Origin: Calonectria ilicicola
Lineage: Eukaryota > Ascomycota > Sordariomycetes > Hypocreales > Nectriaceae
Assembly (NCBI GenBank): GCA_020809705.1
Contig: CP085831.1
Span: forward strand, 2,728,001 to 2,792,000
Length of the DNA: 64,000 nt
Direction of reading: 5' to 3'
Part shown: positions 43,061 to 52,992 of the stretch, piece by piece
How positions within the stretch are numbered: the first letter of the stretch is position 1
Layout: every line of letters begins with the position of its first letter
Position numbers and translations under genes: made by a program
The notes under the pieces: model-generated
Databases searched by the model: none
Seen by the model: only the letters and a program-made list of their open reading frames with translations
Told to the model about the DNA's origin: nothing

Positions 43061-44070
43061 ATTGAATGTTGATGTAGAGAGTGTAGTAGGACTTTTCAGT
43101 GTGTTGATGGAGGAGAATATGGATCAATCGATTGATATGGTTCTTGAGAGATAGATCTTTTATATTGATCCGACTATCTACAGGCGCAAGGACCAAGACC
43201 TGATATCGAACGCCTTGTCGGTGAGCCCGACGAATCCGAGCTCAAACTCAAAAGAATTCATCTATAATGCCAGAACGCATCCGCGTATCGTATTTGCGCT
43301 AGGCACGAGCCGAGATGAAACTTTTTTGGCCGTAGCTAATAATATTACAGCCCTACACACAGTATATACTTCATTTCATACAAAGTTGTCGCATACATAA
43401 ATGTCTGGAATTATCAAGCTGTATCAATTATTGTAGTCTCCCACATCCTGTATGGTGAAAGTAGAGTGCCTTACTTTTTCGTGGAAAATAAAGGCTGGGA
43501 TGTGGATATATGGATCTTGAAACGACCGACATCCGAAAGTACAACGCACTGACAACAAACAATGCCAAGTGGAGTGACGTTTTGTATCCCAGCCCATTTC
43601 TCGCATTGAAGAAAATGAGATTGGTGTCTAATTTCGGTTATTGGTGTCCACAGATTACGCTTTAGCCTCCTCCAATCGCCCGTTCAAGCTTTGCCAAATG
43701 AAGAATCGCAGCAAAGTCAAGACGGACGCTCAATTACTCATTTGGGAAGGTGCAACGGTTTGTGTTGTTTTTTTGAGCGTGGCAGTGTGTCGCCAGAAAC
43801 TTCGCTTACCCTGTTCAACTCATCTGATCTGAATATCACTACTGTTTCGGACAAGTTACTTTCTTTTCACAAGGCGTACGGGGACTTTTTCGGAGCCGTA
43901 AGGTTTGGTGCTGAGAATTATGTACAAAATCAAAATTTTATTTTAGTCAGTCTATATCATGACCATCATCCCTCAACTTTTTATTTCCAAAAGTATCCGA
44001 CATTAATAACCAAACTATTAGTACTTTTGTAAAATGTTTGTAATAAACCAATTTGCGTTCCTTTCGCCTT
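43061..44070. other. Intergenic
   Basis: About 1 kb. Frames of up to 113 codons (43691-44032) show no features. Confidence 0.5.
43158..43164 (-). promoter_or_regulatory. Candidate TATA box of small secreted protein gene
   Basis: TATAAAA on the minus strand, about 98 bp upstream of the ATG at 43060. Confidence 0.4.
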
Positions 44071-45426
44071 CTAATCTTTTGTGGAGGCCTCTGACTCGCT
44101 GCTCGCCACATCATTATAAGAAGGAAGCATACCAAAACACTCTGAATCTCGGCAGGCATCCAGACCAATGTCTAAATGTTCAGGTGCCATGGCTTCCATA
44201 GTGTCTTCCATACAGAGCTGTATCGGTAAAACGACTTTGAGAGAAACCGTGGCAACCTGCACAGTTATCTGCAATTGATATGTCCTAGCAACCAGACAGG
44301 AGTAGAAAGTGGGGAGCAAAAACCTCTTGCAGCTTGCAAAATCTATCAAGGGTATTTCCAGTCGACTCTTGAAGGTCTCAATTGATTGACCAGCTTTCTT
44401 CCCTGCCTGATTCTCTGTACTCGGTTCCCATGCCAAATCCATATCCATTTTTTTTAGAATGTTTTCAGTGTGCGAGTGTGCGCCTCTTCTGTCGATAATG
44501 TGGGGACATTGCTGCATCGGCTCGTCCTCACACCAAGTTTCTGACTCGAGCTTGACGGAAATGCTGCAATTTCCCGGCAGAGAATGCTTGGCCTCAAAAG
44601 AATCGAAAAATAGGTCCGCAAATACAATTGTTTGGCGAAAGCTGTATCCGTTTGTGTGAAGGATAAGCGCCTGTGGTTGGTTTGCGGACAAGGTCATTTT
44701 CCCAGTGGACCGAGAAAATAAATTCTTCTTGAGTTCCTTGGATGACTTTAGACGATAAGTTTGATTGCCAACGGGAATACTGAGTGGAGGGCGTTCAAAG
44801 AATGCAGGCAGGAATTGAATAGTGTGCTTGGATTCGAGCTTGGAGTATTGCGGTGTGCCTGAATCAAGTAATTGAGCCAACACGCCATATTCGATGCACA
44901 CATCCTTTGGGATCATGGCGTCTCGTTCCCAGCCTGCGCTGCTTGGTGGAGGCTGACAGTGCAGATGTCTCGTTTCTCCAGCAGTGATTTTGTGTGTGCA
45001 CGCGATGGTGCCAAGGCTCTCGGGTAGCACAAAGTAAAAGGGGACGGTGTAAGTCTGGCCGGGGAGGAGAATTTTGGATTCTGGGAGCGCGTGACGCGGG
45101 ACGGGCATTTCAAGATCCAAAAGTCGATGCCATGTCTCGAGAGGTAACTGGGTATCGAAATTTTCCACGCTGGAGTCGCAGACAAATTTGATGGAAAGGC
45201 TGCCGAATGGCATTTGCTTTCGGGGTTTGATGCTGACGGTGCCTTTCACTACCGACCCTGGTCGATAACGCTTTGAAGCGAAATGATCATGGATTTCAAT
45301 ACTGAGCTCATTTTTCTTAAATGGAACAATAGCTTTCAAGCATTGATTTTCTGCAGAATCGAAAATTCGTGCAATTGGGCGCCTTTGAATGGGGACACCA
45401 GACTGTTGAGTATATGGGGGCTCCAT
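44071..45426 (-). CDS. Arrestin-domain protein (alpha-arrestin-like)
   Basis: Single exon, 451 residues from the ATG at 45426. The N-terminal half has the arrestin N-fold signature: ELSIEIHDH-F, then YRPGSVVKGTVSI, FGSLSIKFVCDS and the polar strand LPGQTYTVPFYFVLPESL. The second half is a degenerate C-fold. Short Pro-Tyr motifs lie near both ends: PPY at residues 3-5 and LPSY near the C-terminus, which could recruit Rsp5/Nedd4-type ubiquitin ligases. Fungal alpha-arrestins adapt such ligases to plasma-membrane transporters and receptors for endocytosis. That role is family knowledge; the partners are unknown. Several transporters occur in the window, but no link is shown. Confidence 0.78.
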   Translation of the reverse strand: MEPPYTQQSGVPIQRRPIARIFDSAENQCLKAIVPFKKNELSIEIHDHFASKRYRPGSVVKGTVSIKPRKQMPFGSLSIKFVCDSSVENFDTQLPLETWHRLLDLEMPVPRHALPESKILLPGQTYTVPFYFVLPESLGTIACTHKITAGETRHLHCQPPPSSAGWERDAMIPKDVCIEYGVLAQLLDSGTPQYSKLESKHTIQFLPAFFERPPLSIPVGNQTYRLKSSKELKKNLFSRSTGKMTLSANQPQALILHTNGYSFRQTIVFADLFFDSFEAKHSLPGNCSISVKLESETWCEDEPMQQCPHIIDRRGAHSHTENILKKMDMDLAWEPSTENQAGKKAGQSIETFKSRLEIPLIDFASCKRFLLPTFYSCLVARTYQLQITVQVATVSLKVVLPIQLCMEDTMEAMAPEHLDIGLDACRDSECFGMLPSYNDVASSESEASTKD

Positions 45427-46227
45427 TTTCACAGTAGTTGAATTGGATACCTTTAGTGGATAGGCTATGAGACTGAGGCATTAGTGGCGAAAATGCCAAG
45501 CGAATATATATTATCCATTGTTGAGAGTTGTGATGAAGAGTTGCAGTGATTAGAAATCTTACGCCTTGCCCGGTGAGTCACTCTGAGCTCATCTGCGCCA
45601 TGCTTCAAGTATTACCCGACCAATGGATGACTCTGATGGTTGCGCGATAAGTCACTTGTCGATGACACACACCTCCAGGCAGCAATACGACCACAGCAAT
45701 TTAGGAATTTAGGAGCCAGGATCAATTGCTCCACGTCACAAGACACGTAATTGAGTCAGCTTTTGGGCGCAGTCCCTTTGATTTGCATGGAAAAATACCG
45801 CTGCCTTATTTTTTTCATTTTTTAAAGTGATGCCTGAACAAACTATGCAACAGGTGTCGTCAACGCCAAGCATTCTGGAATGATGCAACTGATAACGCTA
45901 ATTGGTCAATGACGAACACTCCAGGTCTTTCAAAAGATGGTTCGTGACTACGACGTTTATTGGCTCTTGTCTCCAGGGGTCTGCTTGAACCCCACCAATT
46001 TGCGCTTTCGCTATCGCTTTCGCTTCTCTGAATGGCTTCTCCAAGTCGCTTCCTGGCGAGTTTAACAGAATGGCACGGCTAAAGAATAACATAAAACAGG
46101 CTGTTTTCCATACAATAGACAGCCATAATTTTCTCTTTACGCACAATCTTAATCGCCTGCACAAGAGCTTAAATAAAGCCGCCGATCGCTTCTTTCACTC
46201 CACACACCAATTACTCCATTGATCGAC
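45427..46227. other. Divergent promoter region, arrestin / dehydrogenase
   Basis: About 800 bp. A minus-strand frame at 45898-46164 has no features. Confidence 0.5.
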
Positions 46228-47250
46228 ATGAAGTCCATCCAAGTTACGGGACAAGGGGTAGCCTCGTGGGTGGACATCCCCCAGCCAGAGCATGGCCCCA
46301 AAGACGTGCTGTTGAAGATTAGGGCTTGCGGCATCTGCGGCTCGGATGCGCTGTACACGGACATGGGTGGCATTCCTCCCCGACAAGGCTGCACACCACT
46401 CGGCCACGAACCAGCAGCCGAGGTGGTAGCGGTAGGCAGCGAGATCGCGTCGCCGGACGTCGAGGTCGGCGACCACGTCGTCGTAGACACGATGGCATTC
46501 AAGGATGGTTTCCTCGGTTCCGGTGGTGCGCAGGGTGCAATGAGCGAGTACGTGGTCGTCTACGACTACGAGCCACGCAAACACTTGAAGAAGGTTCCAT
46601 CCCATCTCCCTTGGCACATTGCGGCCCTCAACGAGCCCATGGCTGTGGCTCTGCATGCGGTCAACAGGACTAGTCCCAAGCCGGGCTGCAAGGTCGTCAT
46701 CTTCGGCGCCGGGCCAATCGGCCTGGGTGCCGTTCTGGGTTATCGCACGAAAGGTGCGGGGCACATTGTCGTTGTGGACATTGTCCAGGCAAGACTTGAC
46801 AAAGCACTCAAAATTGGTGCTGACGCTGTCGTCAACTCAACCGAAGTAAGCGACCTGGCTGCAAAGCTTGTTGAGCTTCAGGGCGATGGGGCCACCGCTT
46901 GGCTTAGAGGCGCACGTCCCAGTACAGACATATTCCTCGATGCAGCTGGTGCTCCGTCAGTACCCGTCCAGGTGTTGAAAATGGTCAAGCATGGTGCCAC
47001 ATATGGCGTCGTTGGCGTACACAAGAAACCAGCTGAGATCGATCTTGGCCCGCTTCTCAAGACCGAGCTGAACATCGTTCTGAGTGTTGGCTACCCAACA
47101 GAGATTTTTGAAGTGACGGATAACATTATTAGCCAATGGGAGAAGTATGGCGAGATTGTTAGTGACAAGATTCACTTCGACAATGCTCTTGAGGCACTGG
47201 AGCTGGCCAAGTCGGGTAAAGCGGACAAGGTTGTTATAGTTTTTGACTAA
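46228..47250 (+). CDS. Zinc-type medium-chain dehydrogenase lacking the structural-zinc lobe
   Basis: Single exon, 340 residues from ATG at 46228. Medium-chain dehydrogenase/reductase: catalytic zinc site Cys37 (CGICGSD), His60-Glu61 (GHEPAAE) and Glu136 (NEPMAV); Rossmann loop GAGPIGLG (160-167) preceding VVVDI, whose acidic residue suggests NAD(H) rather than NADP(H). In sorbitol/threonine/alcohol dehydrogenases of this class four cysteines bind a structural zinc near residues 88-110; here that stretch is short and Cys-free. Likely oxidises a sugar alcohol, diol or similar secondary alcohol in the cytosol. The minus-strand frame covering it (46195-46764) is a codon-bias shadow. Confidence 0.87.
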   Translation: MKSIQVTGQGVASWVDIPQPEHGPKDVLLKIRACGICGSDALYTDMGGIPPRQGCTPLGHEPAAEVVAVGSEIASPDVEVGDHVVVDTMAFKDGFLGSGGAQGAMSEYVVVYDYEPRKHLKKVPSHLPWHIAALNEPMAVALHAVNRTSPKPGCKVVIFGAGPIGLGAVLGYRTKGAGHIVVVDIVQARLDKALKIGADAVVNSTEVSDLAAKLVELQGDGATAWLRGARPSTDIFLDAAGAPSVPVQVLKMVKHGATYGVVGVHKKPAEIDLGPLLKTELNIVLSVGYPTEIFEVTDNIISQWEKYGEIVSDKIHFDNALEALELAKSGKADKVVIVFD

Positions 47251-47482
47251 TGGATGTGGCTTGAGTATTCGGTATTTAAGCTTAATATCATTTAACATGT
47301 AATATTAAATGTTTTGATTAGTATTGAAGTCCGGAAAAGTACCTCATTGACCATTTGTGACCCTGTAAGATGTTTTGTTTGTTCTGCCAACTTGCGAAAC
47401 GCGACCATGATCGGATAGCTTCAACGATCTCAGAACCGCTTACTTCAACCAGACTAGGCGAATGGGGGTTTATTTTAGGTTC

Positions 47483-49832
47483 TCAACGGCGCTCATCTTG
47501 ATTATCTCTGTCTCCAACAAGGAAACCTTCTCGTTCACCACTTGTCTCTTCTTCATCGATGCTGCTGTTCGGATTTGGTGGATGAAGTACCGGGTGTTCG
47601 GGATTGAGCACATTCAAAGACCCTAGCATTTCTCTTTTGGAAGTTATGGGGACATAGCTTGTGCAATTTTTCCAAGTTCCACTGCCCCATCCCAACGCCT
47701 CGTGGGCAAGTCGGTTTTGCTGCAGCGTTTCATTGGTGACCCACTCGAGGTGTCTGTGGTAGGACTCCAGCAGTCGCTCAGCCTCTGCATCGCCACTGCT
47801 GTTTTCAACCTTGCGTTTGCGATTATTCAAACGTCGCTCCACAAGTGGCTCGATTGCAAAAGAGATTGCGATTATTAGGAATCCCATTACATATGTAAAG
47901 CATAGCCCAAACATGGAGAAGGACCCAACCTTGCTGGACAATATTTTCTGTATTCGCAGCAATATGCCACAATTGGTCAGCGCTCAGATAGTATTAAATT
48001 TGGGCCGTGAGGATTTAAACTAGAAAAAGAAGAATTTCTCGAATAGAACCTTTGTGTAAATCACATACCTGATTGAAACAAAGCTGCTGTTGGTATGAAT
48101 TAGTTGGTGACATCACGGAGGATTGTAGCTCTGGACGACCTGTTCCATTGGCAACTTTGACAAATCCGTTTTGTAAAGCGGCGAGAGATGTATTCCACAG
48201 GTTTGTCATGTCAATTTGCCATTGGTTGCTCGGCAAAGACCCTTGCATGCCCGCGAGAAACTTTTGTTGAGAGAGCAAACCTTTCTGCCCAAGTGTCATT
48301 AGCAGACGACGAGGGTCAAAGCTCATGCTGTAGATGATCACGTGAACCCAGTGAAAGGTGCTCCCTGCCTTTGAGGTGCTGTTTGACAGGTCGACATAAT
48401 TCAGGGTATCGAAGTCTATGTCAAGTCCGAAGAGCGGTGCGGCCCCAACGATTGCATCTGGGTAACTAGATAACGGGCCGCATCTTGCGTCGGTCGGATC
48501 TTTGGAAGTCCCGCGACAAAACTGATATTGATTAACGCACCCAAGTGGAGTGGCAGCCTCGTCCTTGAAATATACCATCTTTGTTCCCGTTGTATCAAAG
48601 TTCCATGCATCACCGCCAGGTGTAGTAGCCATATACCATGGATCACTGGTTGGTTCAATAAATATAACTCCGTTTCCAGATAGAAAGGCCAGAAATATGT
48701 CCCCGGTGAACGTTTTGAGGTCAGGAATGGGGTCAAATAAGGAACCTAGTTCATAACTTCCATTGATAAGGTTTGCGGCAACTTGCCTAAAAGAAACGCA
48801 GTCAGGAGAGGAATTCAAATAATTACCAACCGGGAAGACCTACTTGATGATAAACTGATTGACAAGGTAGTGAGGTACATCTTTCATCGTGTATTGGGTC
48901 TCCAAAGACTCTACATGGAATGTAAAGTTGGCCGTGGTGAGATTATCCGATGGTCCTACCTGGCTGGACCCATAGTGATATCTTGTGTAATTAGCCCCGG
49001 AGAAATTGACGGTACTGGTATAACCCTTGGTTTCAAGAGGGGCACAGTGTAGCCTCGTTTTAACCTCAACTTGTTGATCATCAGGGACGTTTAGTCCCAC
49101 ATCTCTGCTGTTGAATGTTGATTCAATCAAAAGATTGGAGGAGGCATTTTTGCAGATCCCATTTTCATTGTGAAATGGACAATCCGCCTTATCGTTGATT
49201 GTCGTAGCAAGGGTGGGGGTGACAAATGTCGTGCAGTCAAATACACCGGAGCCGTTGGAAGAGTAGCATTGTTGAGCATAATTCATCGCGTTGGCCGCTT
49301 TCTCGTATTCCATAGGAATCAAAAAGTCCCATTGACTACTGGCATCGTTTTCACCCACTACGATGCCGCAGTGAGATCCATCGACCAAAGCTTCGCGTCC
49401 AACGCCGGTAGAGATGCTCGTAGAGAACGCCCCAGCAACAACAAAGCCGCAAAATATCAAAGCAGCACAGAAAGCTACAGGGAGAGTGCGAATTAGAGCA
49501 TGGCTCAACACGCCTCGCCATGCATAATATAGTCTGATGAAAGAAAGAAAGCCGGACTGTGCTGATTGAGAGTTGCGCAGAATAATTTGACGTTGGTGAT
49601 AGAGCCCATCTTGGCCCTTTTTGTCCATCTTGGAGTATTGTCGGTGGATTATCAGACATATAATTCTCCAGATCCGAGTTCCAACAAGGCCGATAAAGAC
49701 AGATGTCAGAGCGATTAAAATATTAGCATCGAATCTTGAGAGCGTAAGCGTTGCTCCGAGCACTGGACCCCGCGACCAGTTCGTCCAGACTCCCAAGTAA
49801 ACGTTGAGATCTGAGTTTCCGCCGAGTCCCAT
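47483..49832 (-). CDS. Fungal multi-pass membrane protein of unknown function
   Basis: Three exons: 49832..48844, 48786..48069 and 47947..47483, with introns of 57 and 120 bp, giving 723 residues. Three clear hydrophobic segments: ANILIALTSVFIGLVG near residue 35, PVAFCAALIFCGFVVAG near 115, and FGLCFTYVMGFLIIAIS near 580. Between the second and third lies a large domain of about 440 residues with many Asn-glycosylation sites and about a dozen cysteines, expected to be extracellular or luminal. The C-terminal 130 residues are charged and cytoplasmic-looking. The layout (short N-terminus, two spans, big glycosylated Cys-rich domain, one span, acidic tail) recurs in uncharacterised ascomycete membrane proteins. 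No enzymatic motif was found. Confidence 0.75.
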
Positions 49833-50758
49833 TTTGAAGCCGCGGAGTTTTAAACGTGATCGCAATGGATTGGGTTATTTGAGATTGTGACTGGATTCTG
49901 CATATCGAACGAAGCAGACGAGAAAAAAGAGGGATCTCAAAATTCGTTGATGCGGAGAATTTGGGTTCGGCTTTGACGAAAGTGAGCCAAGCGGGTCGCA
50001 TGAGCTGTTTTACCAGGATATACGACTCAAAATCAATTGTCGTAAAACCATACATGCCAAGAATGTCAGCATTGACCAAAGGTCTTGATACGGAGACTCT
50101 ATTTGGTCGGTTGGTTGAGTCTTTGCTTACATGCAGATGCGTGGCTTAGGTGGGTCTTTGGGGATATCCTTGTGGGAGAAGCGGATTGGGTGATCTGCGT
50201 ATTTCGATTGAGGGCTGAAACAAGCGACGATTGGCGGTCTAATCCTTCTTTGTCGCTTTGGCCATTTGTCCATCCATGGGCTCAGCCCACTGTTATTGTG
50301 GATTCGCAGCGTCTATATTTAGTGACTGTGACCCTCAGCTGGTTCTACGTTACTAAAATGCGTATCTGCCATCAATATTTTAATATCGGTAGCCTGTCAA
50401 GTTTTCTTCTACAGTTTAATTTAGGCTTGAATTTTGTGTTATTCTTATCCTCAATGGCTTTGCTTAATTTGACTTCTGATGTGTGGAAAGCATGCACATA
50501 GCCTCGACAGCAAACCGCAACAGTTTCCGTTAAAAAGAACATAGACAACACATGAAATTTCAACGGAGCAGACACACTCCAAATAATCGGTTTGAGCTAA
50601 TCTAGACTTCAGGCGGAGTTCAAAAATACTTCCCTGGCCGAGGTAGCGTGCTTTTCCGCGGTGTGATCCTATTCCATTCCTACGTTGAAAACAACCGCCA
50701 TTCAGCGACTTTGGGCCACCTTCGTCTCTCATTCAGGCCTGAATTCATCTTGATTATA
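49833..50758. other. Intergenic
   Basis: About 920 bp. Frames of up to 138 codons (50085-50501) show no conserved features. Confidence 0.5.
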
Positions 50759-52992
50759 CTAGCGCGACATGTTTATAACATGGTCTCGATTGAGAGCGGA
50801 AGGGGGAGATGCGACGTTCGCTGAAAAGAAACCGAAACCGGATGTTGCCAACAGATCGCCTGTTGCCACACTTTGCCGCTGGTCTTGCGTCGAGGTTTGC
50901 TCTTGTCTGTACCGGGTTGGCAGGCTCGACCGGCATCGAGCTATTACAGGTTTGATGATCTTTGCTACGATATAGGCAACTGGCGAACTCTGCCTGGCAA
51001 CAAGACTTTGGTGGTACCAAGGGACGCGCGGTTGCAGAAATAAGATCAAAATCCCTATGATTGCAGTCATGATCATCCATGGCCAAAAGCCAGAGTTCCA
51101 AGGCAGCACATTGGCCTGCATCAAAGCGGCCGAAAGTATGGGAGGTGAGGTAATTCGGATCTGAGCTGTGTTTTAGCATTTGGAGGATGATATATTTCGT
51201 CACTTTGGCACTCACTAGATCCAAGTTCATCCGTTGCAAGTTGATGGCGTTGTGATTATCGTTCTGAATTCTGAGTTCTAGCTGCGGAAGTAAGTGAGCT
51301 CTTGTAGTTTCCAACGCGAAATCTATAGGCGACCTGAACAGGATTCTAGAGCAGGAATAAAGATCAAATAAAATGGGTTATAATTCACTCACATCGTTTT
51401 TGAACCCTTCGTTCCTGTTTTGCAGCTTCTTTAGAGTCGATTGAAGATACTGCAACTCTTTAAAGGTGTTATCGATGTCACGCAAAAGCATTAAAATGTT
51501 GGGTGGCTTCTTGTCATCGGGGTATAAACTCCCAAGATGCATATCTTGGAACGACTTCCACCATGAAATATTTGTCTCGATTACATCAATGAGGCGTTTA
51601 AGAAGTTGCCTCACTACTGTTGTCCATCGTGTTGAGTCATCAATCTCTTTCGAGCGATCATCACTGGTTGCAAAAGAGAGGCCGACTTGTTCTAGCCGCA
51701 ATATTCCGTGGTCGATCTAACAAACATGTTGATTATGTATCTGTATTTGCATCAAAGAACATAAGTAGTGGCGTACGTATTGATAAACCCTCTCCCCCAA
51801 AGCCAAAACGGAATTCTTCCAGTGTTCTAATGTATCCCGGGCGCGCAGTCCAAGGGTGAAAAAAAGTATTCTCGCGCATCCTCTTTTCCAAGGTCGACTA
51901 ATTCGCTAATGGGATCTTCTCACGTGCTCTTCGTCGTCGCTTTCGTCTCCTAGTTGTCTTGTAAAGTGGCGTGCAGTCGCTTTATCTAAAGGATCGTTTT
52001 CTTCATACATAAAAGTGTCTATCAGAGCATATACAGTCCAAACACTTTTGCTAGATCCGGTAATGAGACAGGACCATTTGATTTCATATAAGCATTCGTG
52101 TTGGTAGCCTTGCAGTGGAGAGCTCGTGTTGGATAAAAAGTCGAGATACCAAGAGTTCCTTAGAGGAGATCCGTCCGGCTTCTGCCGAGTATCTCGCACC
52201 AACTTTTTGGAGTCTTTCCAGATAAAGTATGAGAGATGAAACTCAATACAGAAAACGCTAGAATTCTATATTTAGGCCGTGAGTGACTGACATTAGTTTG
52301 AATTGTCGTGACGTACCGGAAAGGTTACTACTGGGGAAAAGTCAGCCGTATATGAGCTACGGTATCTCCATATAAATTCCCTCAACACGATCGCTTGGCT
52401 CGGTGGACACGACAGTATGATGGAGGCAAAACCTTGAGAAGCTGGATTCGGTAAGTATCTGGTGCTAGAAGTAAGTGCTTCTTCTTAATGCAAACTGCTC
52501 AATCATTTGTCCTACACTAGCGTCCGGCTGGGGTTGTTGATGACACTGCTTGTCTCATCAAAGCTCCCTAAAAGCTACCAAGCAGTTAGTGCAAATTCGT
52601 TTGGCTGGTTGCTTGCATAGCACCTTTTCCTTCAATTCTGCATACAATGAGCTATACGTGTGCCAATTTGACTTTCTTCCTGTGTTTGGTGTTTTTGGTT
52701 GAGTCTGAACCCATCCGACCAAATCAGAGGAAGAATCCATTTCCCCATTCAAGACCTTTTGCAATATTCCATTATTACACACGGCGCTAATAATTTGAGG
52801 TAAATATCGAAGCTTGGGCGACCCCTTTGGAATTTGAAGGAAGAGGTCTAGGGGCTTGCCTTCGCCTCGGAATGCGAGCTGGTGTTCGATTGCCGATTTC
52901 CTGGCCCATCCATGTTGGACCCTTGGATTCGATTTACGTCCTTCCCAGTCAAAATGGCCTTGTGAGAGAGCGGAGGTCTGCAGGAAGCTCAT
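50759..52992 (-). pseudogene. CorA-like fungal transmembrane protein with interrupted frame
   Basis: Reconstructed pieces in order: 52992..about 52560 (start MSFLQTSALSQ), about 52470..52317, 52265..51909, a piece around 51895..51775, 51716..51393, 51281..51216 and 51160..50759. Most junctions have good GT-AG signals (51-bp and 55-bp introns among them). The C-terminal half has the pattern of fungal CorA-like proteins: a long helical stalk (LQSTLKKLQ, then LELRIQNDNHNAI), followed by VLPWNSGFWPWMIM and a final membrane span. The frame is broken near 51860-51910: the main frame hits TAG at 51908..51906, while conserved-looking text lies in another frame until a T7 run at 51865..51859. This may be two compensating indels, a nonsense change, or a sequencing error. 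Exact exon 1-2 boundary is unresolved. Confidence 0.5.

Noticed and set aside
46195..46764. 189-codon minus-strand frame over the dehydrogenase
   Set aside because: Antisense shadow of a strongly biased coding sequence; His/Arg-rich with no motif.
51906..51923. 18-bp GT...AG segment as an intron removing the TAG in the CorA-like gene
   Set aside because: Far too short for spliceosomal removal; a lesion or error is more likely.
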